Origin: Serratia plymuthica NBRC 102599
GTDB taxonomy: Bacteria > Pseudomonadota > Gammaproteobacteria > Enterobacterales > Enterobacteriaceae
NCBI RefSeq assembly: GCF_001590925.1
Contig: NZ_BCTU01000013.1
Span: 1-64,000, forward strand
Direction of reading: 5' to 3'
Length of the DNA: 64,000 nucleotides
This document shows positions 8,838 to 18,935 of the stretch, in pieces. Every line of letters starts with the position of its first letter. Position 1 is the stretch's first letter. The translations under genes were made by a program, and so were the position numbers. Below the pieces are notes generated by a model. The model had not been told where the DNA came from. It did not search any database and saw only the letters and a list, made by a program, of their open reading frames with translations.

Positions 8838-9635
8838 TTAACAGTGTGGACGCAAAAAATCATAGAGTTGGCGTGAGTGATAACGCCATGATTGCGCTGT
8901 ATTTACCGGCAGCAACGGCATCAGCGCGTTACTCACCAGCACTTCTTCGGCGTCGGCAAGAGTGGCCAACGGCTCACTGACGCAATGCAGCGAATATTCA
9001 CTGCCCGCCAGCAGCTCAATCACTCTGCGACGCATCAACCCAGCCACGCCGGCCTGGCTCAGATCGGGCGTAAATACCGCATTTCCTTTACGCCAGAATA
9101 AATTAGCCGCACAGCATTCCACCAGCATACCGGCAGTGTCAAGCACCAGCGCCTCGTCGGCGGCCGTCTGGTCAAGATGCGCGCGGATCAACACTTGCTC
9201 CAGACGGTTCAGATGCTTAAGCCCCGCAAGCAACGGATTACGCGCCAGAGCCACCGGGCTGAGCGCCAGGCTGATGCCCTGTTCACGCCACGACAGGTAG
9301 TGCGTGGGATAAGCGCTGCGAGAGACAATGCGCGTAGGATTTTCACACCCCTGCGGGCTGTAACCTCGTCCGCCGCTGCCGCGCGTCAGTATCGCTTTGA
9401 CCACGCCGAGCGGGATAGATTCTGCCGCACGCGCCATTTCACTTTCAAGAGCGCCCCAATCAGTGAGCGGCATCATCAGCCGCTGCGCTGCCTGTTGCAG
9501 GCGTTCGATATGCCAGGGAAGCAGCTCGATTCTGCCGTCGATAACCCGGGCAGTGGTGAAACAGCCATCACCGAACTGCAAACCGCGATCGCTTGGCGCT
9601 AACGCATCGTGCTGTTGTCCGTTAATCCAGTACAT
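8838..9635 (-). CDS. pabC: 4-amino-4-deoxychorismate lyase
   Basis: 265 aa, PLP-dependent class IV aminotransferase fold. It splits aminodeoxychorismate to p-aminobenzoate and pyruvate in folate synthesis. The likely PLP lysine is in GLKHLNRLEQVL, with the DEALVLDTAGMLVECCAANLF block downstream. It follows the SDR-like gene by 29 bp in the same direction, so it may be transcribed with it rather than from fabF, which is cut off by a terminator. Confidence 0.92.
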   Translation of the reverse strand: MYWINGQQHDALAPSDRGLQFGDGCFTTARVIDGRIELLPWHIERLQQAAQRLMMPLTDWGALESEMARAAESIPLGVVKAILTRGSGGRGYSPQGCENPTRIVSRSAYPTHYLSWREQGISLALSPVALARNPLLAGLKHLNRLEQVLIRAHLDQTAADEALVLDTAGMLVECCAANLFWRKGNAVFTPDLSQAGVAGLMRRRVIELLAGSEYSLHCVSEPLATLADAEEVLVSNALMPLLPVNTAQSWRYHSRQLYDFLRPHC

Positions 9636-9664
9636 ATTTCCACACTCTCCTCGTTATGCCGGCG

Positions 9665-10381
9665 CTAGCGGCAAGGCCCCTGGAAGTGGATGGCGTTAAT
9701 GTGGCAACTGCGCGGCTGCTGCAACACAAAACGCATCGTTTCCCAGATCGAACGTGCGTTCAGCACGGGTTGCTCCGATTGTTCTGTTGGCTCGTCATCC
9801 AGGCCGCTCATTTCAAAATCCGGCGGATAGAAACCCGTCACCCGAATGTTTTCCGCTGCCAGGTGGTGCGCGATGTTGTGGCAAAAGCCCCCGATCCCCT
9901 GCTTGGCGGCAAAAAACGCCGGGTGGGCACTCGACTGGATGAACTGAGGTATACCGCACACAGATACCATCACCATAATATCAGCCCCGGCCGAAAGCCG
10001 CAGGCTGGGCAAGAGTGCGCGGGTCAGTAAAATATTCCCCGTCAGCCCGGAATTGATGGTACTGATGACATCGGCATCATCTTTGCTCTCCAGCCCCCCC
10101 TCCAGCCATTGGGCGGCGCTCAAAACCAGAATGTCGATCGGCCTGTCGTCCTGCAACAGTTGATCGACAAACGCCGTAAGTGAAGCCGGATCGGCAATAT
10201 CGCACTGGTAAGCCTGCGCCCGTCCACCTTCGGCTCGTATGATGTTTTGAGTTTCCTTTGCGCTGCTGAGTTGTCGGGCACAGATATCCACGTCGACGCC
10301 CTCACGCGCCAGCCAGACCGACACGGCTTGCCCAAAATCGCGCCCGCCCCCCGTAACCAACGCACGTTTTCCGCTCAACAT
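9665..10381 (-). CDS. Short-chain dehydrogenase-like protein lacking the catalytic tyrosine
   Basis: 238 aa. Rossmann-fold SDR: the cofactor loop is TGGGRDFGQ near residue 10 and the NNAG-position motif is LVLSAAQW. The serine of the active site is kept (VSVCG), but the YxxxK motif reads FFAAK, so the tyrosine is phenylalanine. The protein is therefore either a non-redox SDR-fold protein or uses unusual chemistry. It sits between fabF and pabC, where E. coli has no gene, isolated from fabF by a terminator and 29 bp before pabC. Substrate unknown. Confidence 0.8.
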   Translation of the reverse strand: MLSGKRALVTGGGRDFGQAVSVWLAREGVDVDICARQLSSAKETQNIIRAEGGRAQAYQCDIADPASLTAFVDQLLQDDRPIDILVLSAAQWLEGGLESKDDADVISTINSGLTGNILLTRALLPSLRLSAGADIMVMVSVCGIPQFIQSSAHPAFFAAKQGIGGFCHNIAHHLAAENIRVTGFYPPDFEMSGLDDEPTEQSEQPVLNARSIWETMRFVLQQPRSCHINAIHFQGPCR

Positions 10382-10520
10382 ACACTTTCTCCTGCTTGTC
10401 TAACCATGGATTTACTCCGACTTTTGCCGGCAACCTGCCACCAGTAAAGCCTATTCCATTAATTTTTCAGCCAAAAAAGTGCGGAACTCATCTTTTCACT
10501 TGTAAACAACCCATAAAAAA

Positions 10521-10543
10521 ACCCGCTCGAAAGCGGGTTTTTT
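10521..10543. terminator. Bidirectional terminator after fabF
   Basis: Perfect 7-bp stem ACCCGCT/AGCGGGT with loop CGAA, flanked by six A on one side and six T on the other, so it can act on both strands. It separates fabF from the SDR-like gene. Confidence 0.85.
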
Positions 10544-10563
10544 ACAGTCTGCCAGCAGACACG

Positions 10564-11805
10564 TCACACCTTGCGGAAGATCAGCGAACCGTTAGTACCG
10601 CCGAAACCGAAGGAGTTACACAGCGTATACTGTAAATCGCTTACCTGGCGCGCTTCGTGTGGAACGAAGTCCAGATCGCAACCTTCATCCGGGTTATCCA
10701 AGTTGATGGTTGGTGGAACCGCTTGATCACGCAATGCCAGCACGGTGAAGATCGATTCAATCGCGCCTGCCGCACCTAACAGGTGGCCGGTCATCGATTT
10801 GGTCGAACTGACCATCACGCGCTTTGCATCGCTGCCAAATACCGACTTCACTGCCTGGGTTTCGGCGGTATCACCGGCCGGCGTGGAAGTGCCGTGCGCA
10901 TTGATATACCCGATTTGTGACGTAGTCACACCTGCGTCAAGCAAAGCATTTTCCATTGCCAGCGCCGCGCCCGCACCGTTTTCCGGCGGCGACGTCATGT
11001 GATAGGCATCGCTGCTCATCCCAAAGCCGACAATTTCAGCGTAAATCTTGGCGCCGCGTTTCTTGGCGTGTTCGTACTCTTCCAGCACCATCATGCCGGC
11101 ACCGTCACCCAGGACGAAACCGTCACGGTCTTTATCCCATGGGCGGCTGGCCGCTTGTGGGTTTTCGTTGCGGGTCGACAGCGCGCGCGCTGCGCCGAAA
11201 CCGCCAACGCCCAAAGGAGTACTGGCTTTCTCTGCGCCACCGGCCAGCATAACGTCGGCATCATTGTAAGCAATGATACGCGCGGCATGGCCAATGTTGT
11301 GCACACCTGACGTACAGGCGGTAGCGATGGAAATACTCGGACCACGCATACCGAACATAATAGTCAGGTGGCCTGCAATCATGTTCACGATGGTTGACGG
11401 CACAAAGAACGGACTGATTTTCCGTGGGCCACCGTTAACCAGTGAACTGTGGTTTTCTTCAATCAAACCCAGGCCGCCGATACCGGAGCCGATAGCGGCG
11501 CCAATGCGGCTGGCGTTAGCCTCGGTGATATCCAGACCCGCATCCTGCATGGCTTGCATGCCGGCAGCGATTCCGTACTGGATGAAGGCATCCATCTTGC
11601 GCGCATCTTTGCGCGAGATGAAATCCTCTGAATTAAAATTCTTTACCAGGCCAGCAAACTTGGTCGCATAGGCAGTGGTATCGAAATGGTCGATCAGGCT
11701 GATGCCACTCTGACCGGCAAGAAGAGCGTTCCACGTGGACTCTACAGTATTGCCGACAGGAGACAACATGCCCAGTCCGGTCACAACTACTCGACGCTTA
11801 GACAC
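10564..11805 (-). CDS. fabF: Beta-ketoacyl-ACP synthase II
   Basis: 413 aa, the same length as E. coli FabF. It elongates acyl-ACP, including the 16:1 to 18:1 step tuned by temperature. The active-site cysteine is in [14 protein letters not shown], the two histidines in [11 protein letters not shown] and [14 protein letters not shown] strong GGAGG precedes the start. It is downstream of acpP, separated by a hairpin that may act as a partial terminator. Confidence 0.97.
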   Translation of the reverse strand: MSKRRVVVTGLGMLSPVGNTVESTWNALLAGQSGISLIDHFDTTAYATKFAGLVKNFNSEDFISRKDARKMDAFIQYGIAAGMQAMQDAGLDITEANASRIGAAIGSGIGGLGLIEENHSSLVNGGPRKISPFFVPSTIVNMIAGHLTIMFGMRGPSISIATACTSGVHNIGHAARIIAYNDADVMLAGGAEKASTPLGVGGFGAARALSTRNENPQAASRPWDKDRDGFVLGDGAGMMVLEEYEHAKKRGAKIYAEIVGFGMSSDAYHMTSPPENGAGAALAMENALLDAGVTTSQIGYINAHGTSTPAGDTAETQAVKSVFGSDAKRVMVSSTKSMTGHLLGAAGAIESIFTVLALRDQAVPPTINLDNPDEGCDLDFVPHEARQVSDLQYTLCNSFGFGGTNGSLIFRKV

Positions 11806-11854
11806 GTTTGTCCTCCAAGGAGGGAAAAATATGACACTAGGGATAGAAAAAACT

Positions 11855-11876
11855 TAGGCGGTCGAGTGACCGCCTA
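11855..11876 (-). terminator. Hairpin between acpP and fabF, probable partial terminator
   Basis: Perfect 9-bp stem TAGGCGGTC/GACCGCCTA, loop GAGT; on the minus strand it is followed by AGTTTTTTC. It would let acpP be transcribed in excess over fabF, as expected for the very abundant ACP. Confidence 0.7.
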
Positions 11877-11887
11877 GATATGTTCTC

Positions 11888-12124
11888 TTACTGCTGGCTA
11901 GCGTTGATGAAATCAATAGCTGCCTGAACAGTAGTGATTTTCTCAGCTTCTTCGTCTGGAATCTCGGTATCGAATTCTTCTTCCAGTGCCATTACCAGTT
12001 CAACGGTGTCAAGAGAATCAGCGCCCAGATCTTCAACGAAAGAAGCGTTATTTAAAACCTCTTCCTGTTTAACACCCAGTTGCTCAACAATGATTTTCTT
12101 AACGCGTTCTTCGATAGTGCTCAT
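11888..12124 (-). CDS. acpP: Acyl carrier protein
   Basis: 78 aa, acidic. It carries growing acyl chains on phosphopantetheine for fatty acids, phospholipids and lipid A. The modified serine is in [19 protein letters not shown]. Length and sequence are near-identical to E. coli AcpP. A 154-bp gap after fabG leaves room for its own strong promoter. Confidence 0.98.
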   Translation of the reverse strand: MSTIEERVKKIIVEQLGVKQEEVLNNASFVEDLGADSLDTVELVMALEEEFDTEIPDEEAEKITTVQAAIDFINASQQ

Positions 12125-12278
12125 ACTCTTAAATTTCCTATCAAAACTCGCTTTCGCGATGGTTTTCGTAGTGTATAAAATGTTGAAAAAGATGCAACTA
12201 AATCCCGGCTGGTCAAACCACGATTTTACGCTATTTTGCGGTTTTTACCCCAAATAACGCAAATAGTTTTCGCATTTT

Positions 12279-13013
12279 TTAAATCATGTACATGCCGCCA
12301 TTGACATGTAACGTTTCACCGGTGATGTAGCCAGCCTCATCAGAGGCTAAAAAAGCAACAGCGCTGGCGATTTCTTTAGCATCCCCCAGCCGATTGGCTG
12401 GAACTGATGACAAAATGCCTGCACGTTGATCATCTGTCAACGCCCGTGTCATGTCCGTCTCAATAAAACCAGGTGCCACGACGTTGACCGTAATGCCACG
12501 CGAAGCAACTTCACGTGCCAAAGACTTACTAAAACCAATCAAACCGGCTTTAGCCGCCGCGTAATTAGCCTGCCCTGCGTTGCCCATGGTGCCAACTACG
12601 GAACCGATGGTGATGATCCGGCCAAACCGCTTTTTCATCATAGCTCGCATTACCGCTTTTGACAGACGGAATACGGAAGTCAGATTGGTGTCCAGGATAT
12701 CCTGCCACTCATCATCCTTCATGCGCATCAGCAGGTTATCACGCGTAATGCCGGCATTATTCACTAAAATGTCGATTTCGCCAAATTCAGCACGAATAGA
12801 TGCCAGAACGCTGTCGATAGATTGAGCATCAACAACGTTCAGCGTAAACCCTTTGCCGCTTGCACCCAGATAGCTGCTGATAGCCTCAGCGCCGCTTTCA
12901 CTGGTGGCGGTGCCGATCACTTTGGCGCCACGTGCCACAAACGATTCTGCAATAGCCCGGCCAATACCCCGGCTAGCGCCGGTGACCAGAACAACTTTAC
13001 CTTCGAAGCTCAT
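12279..13013 (-). CDS. fabG: 3-oxoacyl-ACP reductase
   Basis: 244 aa, SDR fold. Reduces beta-ketoacyl-ACP with NADPH. TGASRGIGRAIAE is the cofactor loop, NNAGITRDN follows, and the full Ser-Tyr-Lys set is present in GSVVGTMGNAGQANYAAAK. It is 11 bp downstream of fabD in one operon. It contrasts with the neighbouring SDR-like gene, where the tyrosine is lost. Confidence 0.98.
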   Translation of the reverse strand: MSFEGKVVLVTGASRGIGRAIAESFVARGAKVIGTATSESGAEAISSYLGASGKGFTLNVVDAQSIDSVLASIRAEFGEIDILVNNAGITRDNLLMRMKDDEWQDILDTNLTSVFRLSKAVMRAMMKKRFGRIITIGSVVGTMGNAGQANYAAAKAGLIGFSKSLAREVASRGITVNVVAPGFIETDMTRALTDDQRAGILSSVPANRLGDAKEIASAVAFLASDEAGYITGETLHVNGGMYMI

Positions 13014-13024
13014 TATTTTCCTCT

Positions 13025-13954
13025 TTATTGTTCAAGCGCCGCTGACAGGCTGGCTGCGTCATTAACAGCCGCCGCCGTCAGGGTGTCAACAATACGTTTA
13101 GTCAGACCGGTCAGAACTTTACCCGGACCAACCTCTAGCAGCGACGTAACGCCCTGTGCTGCCATAAATTCTACGCTTTCGGTCCAGCGCACCGGGCTGT
13201 ACAGCTGGCGTACCAGCGCACTGCGGATGGCTTCTGGGTCGGTTTCAGTTCGCACGTCGACGTTATTCACTACCGCGACCTGCGGCGCGCTGAAGGTAAT
13301 CTCCTGCAACGCAACGGCCAGCTTGTCTGCCGCCGGCTTCATCAACGCACAATGCGAAGGCACGCTCACCGGTAACGGCAACGCGCGCTTGGCGCCCGCG
13401 GCTTTACAGGCCGCACCTGCACGTTCGACCGCTTCTTTGTTGCCGGCGATGACAACCTGCCCCGGCGAGTTGAAGTTCACCGGGGAAACAACCTGACCCT
13501 GAGCGGATTCTTCACAGGCTTTGGCGATAGCCTCGTTATCCAGGCCGATAATGGCGAACATCGCGCCAGTGCCTTCCGGCACCGCTTCCTGCATCAGTTT
13601 GCCGCGCAGTTCAACCAAGCGGATCGCCGCCTGGAAATCCAGCACGCCCGCACACACCAATGCCGAGTATTCACCCAGGCTGTGGCCGGCCATCATCGCA
13701 GGCGTTTTACCGCCCTGTTGCTGCCAGACGCGGAAAATCGCCACGGAAGCGGCCAGCAATGCCGGCTGCGTCTGCCAGGTTTTGTTCAGCTCTTCCGCCG
13801 GGCCTTGCTGCACCAACTGCCACAGGTCATAGCCCAAGGCGGACGAGGCTTCGCTGAAAGTCTCTTCAACGATCGGAAATTGCGCAGCCAAATCGGCCAA
13901 CATGCCAAGAGCCTGAGACCCCTGACCTGGGAAAACAAAAGCAAATTGCGTCAT
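13025..13954 (-). CDS. fabD: Malonyl-CoA:ACP transacylase
   Basis: 309 aa. Loads malonyl groups onto ACP. FPGQGSQALGML opens the protein, the nucleophilic serine is in GHSLGEYSALVCAG, and the histidine is in SVPSHCALM. It is 16 bp after fabH and 11 bp before fabG. Confidence 0.98.
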   Translation of the reverse strand: MTQFAFVFPGQGSQALGMLADLAAQFPIVEETFSEASSALGYDLWQLVQQGPAEELNKTWQTQPALLAASVAIFRVWQQQGGKTPAMMAGHSLGEYSALVCAGVLDFQAAIRLVELRGKLMQEAVPEGTGAMFAIIGLDNEAIAKACEESAQGQVVSPVNFNSPGQVVIAGNKEAVERAGAACKAAGAKRALPLPVSVPSHCALMKPAADKLAVALQEITFSAPQVAVVNNVDVRTETDPEAIRSALVRQLYSPVRWTESVEFMAAQGVTSLLEVGPGKVLTGLTKRIVDTLTAAAVNDAASLSAALEQ

Positions 13955-13970
13955 TTTTTCTTCCTGTTAA

Positions 13971-14924
13971 TCAGAAACGGACCAGCGCCGAGCCCCAGGT
14001 AAAACCACCGCCAAAGGCTTCCAGCAGCACCAGTTGGCCGCGCTGGATCCGCCCGTCACGCACGGCTTCGTCGAACGCTGCAGGGACCGAGGCGGCAGAA
14101 GTGTTGCCGTGACGATCGAGCGTCACTACCACTTTCTCCATCCCCATACCCAGTTTTTTCGCCGTCGCGCTGATGATGCGCAGGTTGGCCTGGTGTGGCA
14201 CCAGCCAATCCAGCTGGTCGCGGTCCAGATTGTTGGCTTGCAGCGTTTCTTCCACGATGTGAGCCAGTTCGGTAACCGCAACTTTGAATACTTCATTGCC
14301 GGCCATGGTAACGTAAGCCGGCTGCTCCGGATCCTGACGATCCTTGAACGGCAGCGTCAGCAGGCCGCCGTAGGTACCATCGGCATGCAGATGGGTAGAC
14401 AGGATGCCCGGCTCTTCGGACGCGCCCAACAGCACCGCACCCGCGCCATCACCGAACAGAATGATGGTACCGCGATCTTCAGGATCCAGCGTGCGTGACA
14501 GCACGTCCGCGCCGATCACCAGCGCATGTTTCACCGCGCCATTCTTGACGTACTGATCGGCCACGCTCAGCGCATAGGTAAAACCGGCGCAGGCTGCGGC
14601 CAGATCGAAGGCCGCGCAGTCTTTAATGCCCAACATCTGCTGCACCTGGCAAGCGGAGCTAGGGAATGCATGGCTTGAGGTGGTGGTCGCAACTACGATC
14701 AACCCGATGTCTTCTTTAGCCACACCTGCCATTTCCAGCGCTTTTTCAGCAGCATGGAAGCCCATCGTCGCCACAGTTTCATCAGCGGCAGCGATACGGC
14801 GCTCACGGATACCGGTACGCGTGACGATCCACTCGTCAGAGGTATCCACCATTTTTTCAAGGTCAGCATTGGTGCGCACTTGTACGGGTAAATAACTCCC
14901 CGTACCGAGAATCTTTGTATACAT
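13971..14924 (-). CDS. fabH: Beta-ketoacyl-ACP synthase III
   Basis: 317 aa. Starts fatty-acid synthesis by condensing acetyl-CoA with malonyl-ACP. The catalytic cysteine is in [13 protein letters not shown], the histidine in [10 protein letters not shown] and the asparagine in [12 protein letters not shown]. Start [13 protein letters not shown] is the family start. Six bases separate it from plsX. Confidence 0.98.
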   Translation of the reverse strand: MYTKILGTGSYLPVQVRTNADLEKMVDTSDEWIVTRTGIRERRIAAADETVATMGFHAAEKALEMAGVAKEDIGLIVVATTTSSHAFPSSACQVQQMLGIKDCAAFDLAAACAGFTYALSVADQYVKNGAVKHALVIGADVLSRTLDPEDRGTIILFGDGAGAVLLGASEEPGILSTHLHADGTYGGLLTLPFKDRQDPEQPAYVTMAGNEVFKVAVTELAHIVEETLQANNLDRDQLDWLVPHQANLRIISATAKKLGMGMEKVVVTLDRHGNTSAASVPAAFDEAVRDGRIQRGQLVLLEAFGGGFTWGSALVRF

Positions 14925-14930
14925 GTACGA

Positions 14931-15965
14931 TCAGTCACTCTTAGGTAATACAGCTTCAAGGCGCGCAGCAATCCTTTCAGGGACTTGCCGCTGCACCGCC
15001 TGCACAGCCTGTTCGATTGCTACTGCAAACGCGTGTGGGTTCGCAGCGCCGTGGCTCTTGATTACGGTGCTGCGCAATCCTAACAGACATGCGCCATTAT
15101 ACTGGTCGGGGTTCAGGTGGCCGAACCGCTTTACCACCCGTTTTTGCAACCAACGGCCTAACAACTTTAACCACCACGCCTGCTTGCCACCGTCTCCGGA
15201 TGATTTCAGCAGCGATAAAAATACTCTTACCACCCCTTCCATGGTCTTCAGGGTGACGTTACCCACGAAACCGTCGCAGACCAGGACATCGGTTTTACCG
15301 GTGAGCAGGTCATTGCCTTCCAGGTAACCAATATAATTGATTGCCGGGGTGTTTTTCAGCACGGCGGCCGCTTCGCGGATATTATCCAGGCCTTTGGTCT
15401 CTTCTTCACCAATATTCAGCAACGCCACGCGGGGCTGCGCAATACCCACCACCTCTTCGGCCATCACTGCGCCCATTACCGCAAACTGCACCAGCATAGT
15501 GCTGTCGCATTCAACGTTGGCGCCCAGATCCAGCACTACGGTTTTACCGAGCTGCTGGTTTGGGATCACGGTCATCAGCGCCGGACGTTCAATACCGTCC
15601 AGCGGCTTAATCAGCATTTTCGCCAGACCCATCAATGCACCGGTATTACCTGCACTGACGCAACCCTGCGCATCGCCGTTTTTGGTCAGCTCCAGCGCAA
15701 TGCGCATAGATGTGCCACGGCTGGCGCGTATCGCTTGTGAGGGTTTGGCGTCGCCGGCAATCACTGATTCAGCGGGCACGACTTGCAAACGCTCCAGAAG
15801 AACCGGATCGGCTTTGGCAAGTAAAGGAGAGATGGCGTCGGGATCGCCGACCAGCAGGAGATGAAGCTGTAAATTAGAGGCCAGTGCCTGCAATGAAGCA
15901 GGCACTGTGACGCAGGGACCGAAGTCCCCGCCCATTGCATCTAACGCCAGGGTTAGACGAGTCAA
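14931..15965 (-). CDS. plsX: Phosphate acyltransferase PlsX
   Basis: 344 aa. Converts acyl-ACP to acyl-phosphate for glycerol-3-phosphate acylation. Recognised by [12 protein letters not shown] at the N-terminus, [13 protein letters not shown], and [13 protein letters not shown]. It is directly upstream of fabH and 11 bp after rpmF, as in E. coli. Confidence 0.97.
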   Translation of the reverse strand: MTRLTLALDAMGGDFGPCVTVPASLQALASNLQLHLLLVGDPDAISPLLAKADPVLLERLQVVPAESVIAGDAKPSQAIRASRGTSMRIALELTKNGDAQGCVSAGNTGALMGLAKMLIKPLDGIERPALMTVIPNQQLGKTVVLDLGANVECDSTMLVQFAVMGAVMAEEVVGIAQPRVALLNIGEEETKGLDNIREAAAVLKNTPAINYIGYLEGNDLLTGKTDVLVCDGFVGNVTLKTMEGVVRVFLSLLKSSGDGGKQAWWLKLLGRWLQKRVVKRFGHLNPDQYNGACLLGLRSTVIKSHGAANPHAFAVAIEQAVQAVQRQVPERIAARLEAVLPKSD

Positions 15966-15976
15966 GGTACCGCTAC

Positions 15977-16144
15977 TTAGCCGATAACCTTGCGACCGCG
16001 GTAGAAACCGTCGGCAGTGATGTGGTGACGACGATGAGTTTCACCAGAAGTCGCATCAACAGACAATGTGGTGGTGGTCAGAGCATCGTGTGAACGACGC
16101 ATGCCACGCTTGGAACGGGTTGGTTTATTTTGTTGTACGGCCAT
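15977..16144 (-). CDS. rpmF: Ribosomal protein L32
   Basis: 55 aa, read directly from the [23 protein letters not shown] opens and [14 protein letters not shown] closes the protein, matching E. coli L32 (57 aa, two residues shorter at the end). A GGAG-type site precedes the ATG. It lies between yceD and plsX as in other enterobacteria, linking ribosome and lipid synthesis. Confidence 0.96.
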   Translation of the reverse strand: MAVQQNKPTRSKRGMRRSHDALTTTTLSVDATSGETHRRHHITADGFYRGRKVIG

Positions 16145-16160
16145 GGACCTTACTCCTTAA

Positions 16161-16682
16161 TTACTTACGCTTTAAACTGGCTAATACGGCAAATGGATTC
16201 GGTTTCTCCGCCTCTGGAGGCAGTTTGCCAAATACCATGTCCGCTTCGGACACTTCACAGTGTTCAGATTCATGTAACGGGACGACAGGCAGTGAAAGAA
16301 TAATTTCGTCTTCAATCATTGCCAACAGATCGACTTCGCCAAACTCATCGACTTCGATCGGTTCGTACGCTCCCGGTAATGCCTCAGCCTGCTCATCATT
16401 GACGACCGGGCTAAAACAATATGTTGTGTGGATATGACGCTCGAACGGGACACCACAGCGTTGGCACATCAGGGTTACCTGAACGTCCGAATGCCCTGTT
16501 ATCACCGCGAGGCGTTGGTTATCAATATCGAACGATAACGAAACCTCAACATCACTGTCCACACTGACCACGGAGTCGGCAACACGTGTAACCTGCTCAG
16601 GCGCATAGGAACCAACATAGTCCAGGCGTTTCTGAGCGGTACGTACCGCATCAATGGTCAAGGGTAATTTTACCTTTTGCAT
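16161..16682 (-). CDS. yceD: DUF177 protein YceD (23S rRNA accumulation protein)
   Basis: 173 aa, the E. coli length. DUF177 proteins are needed for normal 23S rRNA levels in bacteria and plants. [15 protein letters not shown] carries a CxxC that may bind metal. First gene of the rpmF-plsX-fab run, 16 bp upstream of rpmF. Confidence 0.93.
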   Translation of the reverse strand: MQKVKLPLTIDAVRTAQKRLDYVGSYAPEQVTRVADSVVSVDSDVEVSLSFDIDNQRLAVITGHSDVQVTLMCQRCGVPFERHIHTTYCFSPVVNDEQAEALPGAYEPIEVDEFGEVDLLAMIEDEIILSLPVVPLHESEHCEVSEADMVFGKLPPEAEKPNPFAVLASLKRK

Positions 16683-16823
16683 AGGGCGCGCATATTAACT
16701 TTGTAACGACGTAGAGTCAAAGAAAAAGGCCGTAAAACGGTACCTTTCACCATTATTCGCTTCCTCAGCGGCGGACAGTTTAAAATGCCCACTCTATTTA
16801 CGCTACGGTTTGCGAAAAAAATT

Positions 16824-17405
16824 ATGCAAAGACTTCTCCTTGCCTCCACCTCGACCTACCGCAAGATGCTACTGGAAAAGCTGCACTTGCCCTTCCTTTG
16901 CGCGGCGCCGCAGGTGGATGAAACCCCGCTGGCGGGGGAAAGCGCCGAGGCGCTGGTGCTGCGATTGGCCACAGCGAAAGCCCAGGCGCTGGCTGCCGCC
17001 TACCCCGAACATCTGATTATCGGCTCCGATCAGGTCTGCGTGATCGAAGGAAGAATCACCGGAAAACCGCACACGGAAGAGAACGCCTGCGCTCAATTGC
17101 GCCAGGCCAGCGGCCAGAAAGTCACCTTTTATACCGGGCTGGCGTTGTATAACAGCCGCAGCAGGCATCTGCAGGTACTGTGCGAACCCTTTCACGTACA
17201 TTTCCGCACGCTGAGCGAGGCTGAAATTAGCGCTTACGTGCGACTTGAGCAACCACTCAACTGCGCAGGCAGCTTTAAAAGTGAAGGATTGGGGATTGCG
17301 CTGTTCGATAAGCTGGAGGGGCGGGACCCCAATACGTTGATCGGCATGCCGTTGATCGCCCTGCTGGAAATGCTGCGGGCTGAAGGCATCAACCCGCTGG
17401 CATAG
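16824..17405 (+). CDS. yceF: Maf-family nucleotide pyrophosphatase YceF
   Basis: 194 aa from [11 protein letters not shown]. coli YceF hydrolyses 7-methyl-GTP, limiting modified nucleotide misuse. Motifs: [41 protein letters not shown] and [12 protein letters not shown] with the [13 protein letters not shown] tail. An in-frame ATG at 16785 would add 13 residues; the family start favours 16824, although its ribosome binding site is weak. Divergent from yceD and convergent with rluC. Confidence 0.92.
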   Translation: MQRLLLASTSTYRKMLLEKLHLPFLCAAPQVDETPLAGESAEALVLRLATAKAQALAAAYPEHLIIGSDQVCVIEGRITGKPHTEENACAQLRQASGQKVTFYTGLALYNSRSRHLQVLCEPFHVHFRTLSEAEISAYVRLEQPLNCAGSFKSEGLGIALFDKLEGRDPNTLIGMPLIALLEMLRAEGINPLA

Positions 17406-17420
17406 GATAAAAGGGTTGCG

Positions 17421-18383
17421 TTATTTGCCCTGAGACTGCTTGCGCAACACCTGCAGGCAGTGACGCAGCTCTTCATCCATCGGCGCTTCGATACGCATCG
17501 TTTCGCCGGTACCCGGATGTTCGAAACGCAAAGCAGCCGCGTGCAAGAACAGACGCTTGAGCCCGGTACCCGCCAGTTGGCGATCGAACTCGCGATCGCC
17601 ATAACGATCGTCAAAGGCTATCGGATGCCCGGCATGCAAGGTGTGCACACGGATCTGATGGGTGCGCCCGGTGATCGGGCTGGCTTTGACCAGCGTTGCG
17701 TGCTCAAAGCGCTCTTCCACCTTGAAGCGTGTTTCCGAAGGCTTGCCTTCGCTGTTGACGCGAACAATACGCTCACCGCTCTGCAAAATGTTTTTCAGCA
17801 GTGGCGCCTGCACCGCTTTGCAATGTGACTGCCACTGGCCGCGCACCAGCGCCAGATAATCTTTCTGCATCCCCTTCAAGCGCAGTTGCTCATGCAGCGA
17901 ACGTAGTGCAGAGCGTTTTTTCGCCACCAACAGCACGCCTGAGGTATCGCGATCAAGGCGATGAACCAGTTCCAGGAAGCGGGCTTCCGGGCGAAGCGCG
18001 CGCAAGCCTTCGATCACGCCAAAGCTCAGGCCGCTGCCGCCATGTACTGCCGTGCCTGATGGCTTGTTCAGCAGCAGCAGGTGATCGTCTTCATACAAGA
18101 TGCAATCTGCCAGCGCGGCCACTTTATCCAGTTTGGCGGAGACTGGCGCTTCTTCACGCTCGGCAACGCGCACCGGCGGAATACGCACCACGTCGCCGGC
18201 GGCCAGTTTATATTCTGCCTTGATGCGTCCTTTATTAACCCGCACCTCGCCTTTACGCACGATGCGGTAAATCATGCTCTTCGGCACGCCTTTCAGGCGG
18301 GCAAGCAAAAAGTTGTCGATTCTCTGACCGGCTTCGTCGTCAGAAATCGTGATTAATTGTACTGCAGGAATGTTCGTTTTCAT
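17421..18383 (-). CDS. rluC: 23S rRNA pseudouridine(955/2504/2580) synthase
   Basis: 320 aa (E. coli 319). S4 RNA-binding domain at about residues 20-80 ([18 protein letters not shown]), then the RluA-type catalytic domain with the aspartate in [12 protein letters not shown]. The start [10 protein letters not shown] is the family start; a 31-codon upstream extension was rejected. Divergent from rne with a 552-bp gap, as in E. coli. Confidence 0.96.
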   Translation of the reverse strand: MKTNIPAVQLITISDDEAGQRIDNFLLARLKGVPKSMIYRIVRKGEVRVNKGRIKAEYKLAAGDVVRIPPVRVAEREEAPVSAKLDKVAALADCILYEDDHLLLLNKPSGTAVHGGSGLSFGVIEGLRALRPEARFLELVHRLDRDTSGVLLVAKKRSALRSLHEQLRLKGMQKDYLALVRGQWQSHCKAVQAPLLKNILQSGERIVRVNSEGKPSETRFKVEERFEHATLVKASPITGRTHQIRVHTLHAGHPIAFDDRYGDREFDRQLAGTGLKRLFLHAAALRFEHPGTGETMRIEAPMDEELRHCLQVLRKQSQGK

Positions 18384-18935
18384 GGAGCGGGATTCTAAAT
18401 AGAGCGAGTAAATAGCGCCACTTCTTTTTCTGTGCTTAACTGTCTCTCTGACTGCAGACGAAACCCCAGCGAACAATAAGGCAGCAAGCCGGTTTGAACG
18501 TTTGCGATTTCTTCCGCAGTTAAGGAAAAGTCACCTTGCTATAACGGCATCAGCAGTGGAATAATGCGTTTACTTTCCACGTTGATTCTCGTTAAACAGG
18601 GAAAACGGTGGGATTATAAAATTTGTCTGATGGCGCAAAAACGCAGCAATGGCGTAAGACGTAATGCGAAATCAAACAATTAGCGGGCTGCGGGTTGCAG
18701 CTTGGCCGGCAAACGGAATCAGATCTGTCGACGTAAATCAGAGGCTATTCCCCTAGTAAAAGTGCTGTTTTTCACAAAGAAATACAGGCTTACCGAGATA
18801 ATGCGCCCCTATGCAGGCGACAACCGTGAGGTTGACGACTTTGCGAGAAGACACGGGGTTTTCGGTTTTAACCCGGCCATGAGGTTATTTTGCCCGCAGC
18901 TTTGTCGATAATGTAAAAATAACGAGTAAGTTAAG
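18384..18935 (+). promoter_or_regulatory. rne promoter and long leader with hairpins
   Basis: 552 bp with no gene, between divergent rluC and rne. In E. coli rne has a ~360-nt leader with hairpins that RNase E itself recognises for feedback control. A clear example here is CAACC-GTGA-GGTTG (18821-18834), a stem with a tetraloop; another candidate is the GGGTT ... AACCC pairing near 18856-18876. AACGAGTAAGTTAAG precedes the ATG much as in E. coli. Autoregulation is inferred. Confidence 0.55.
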
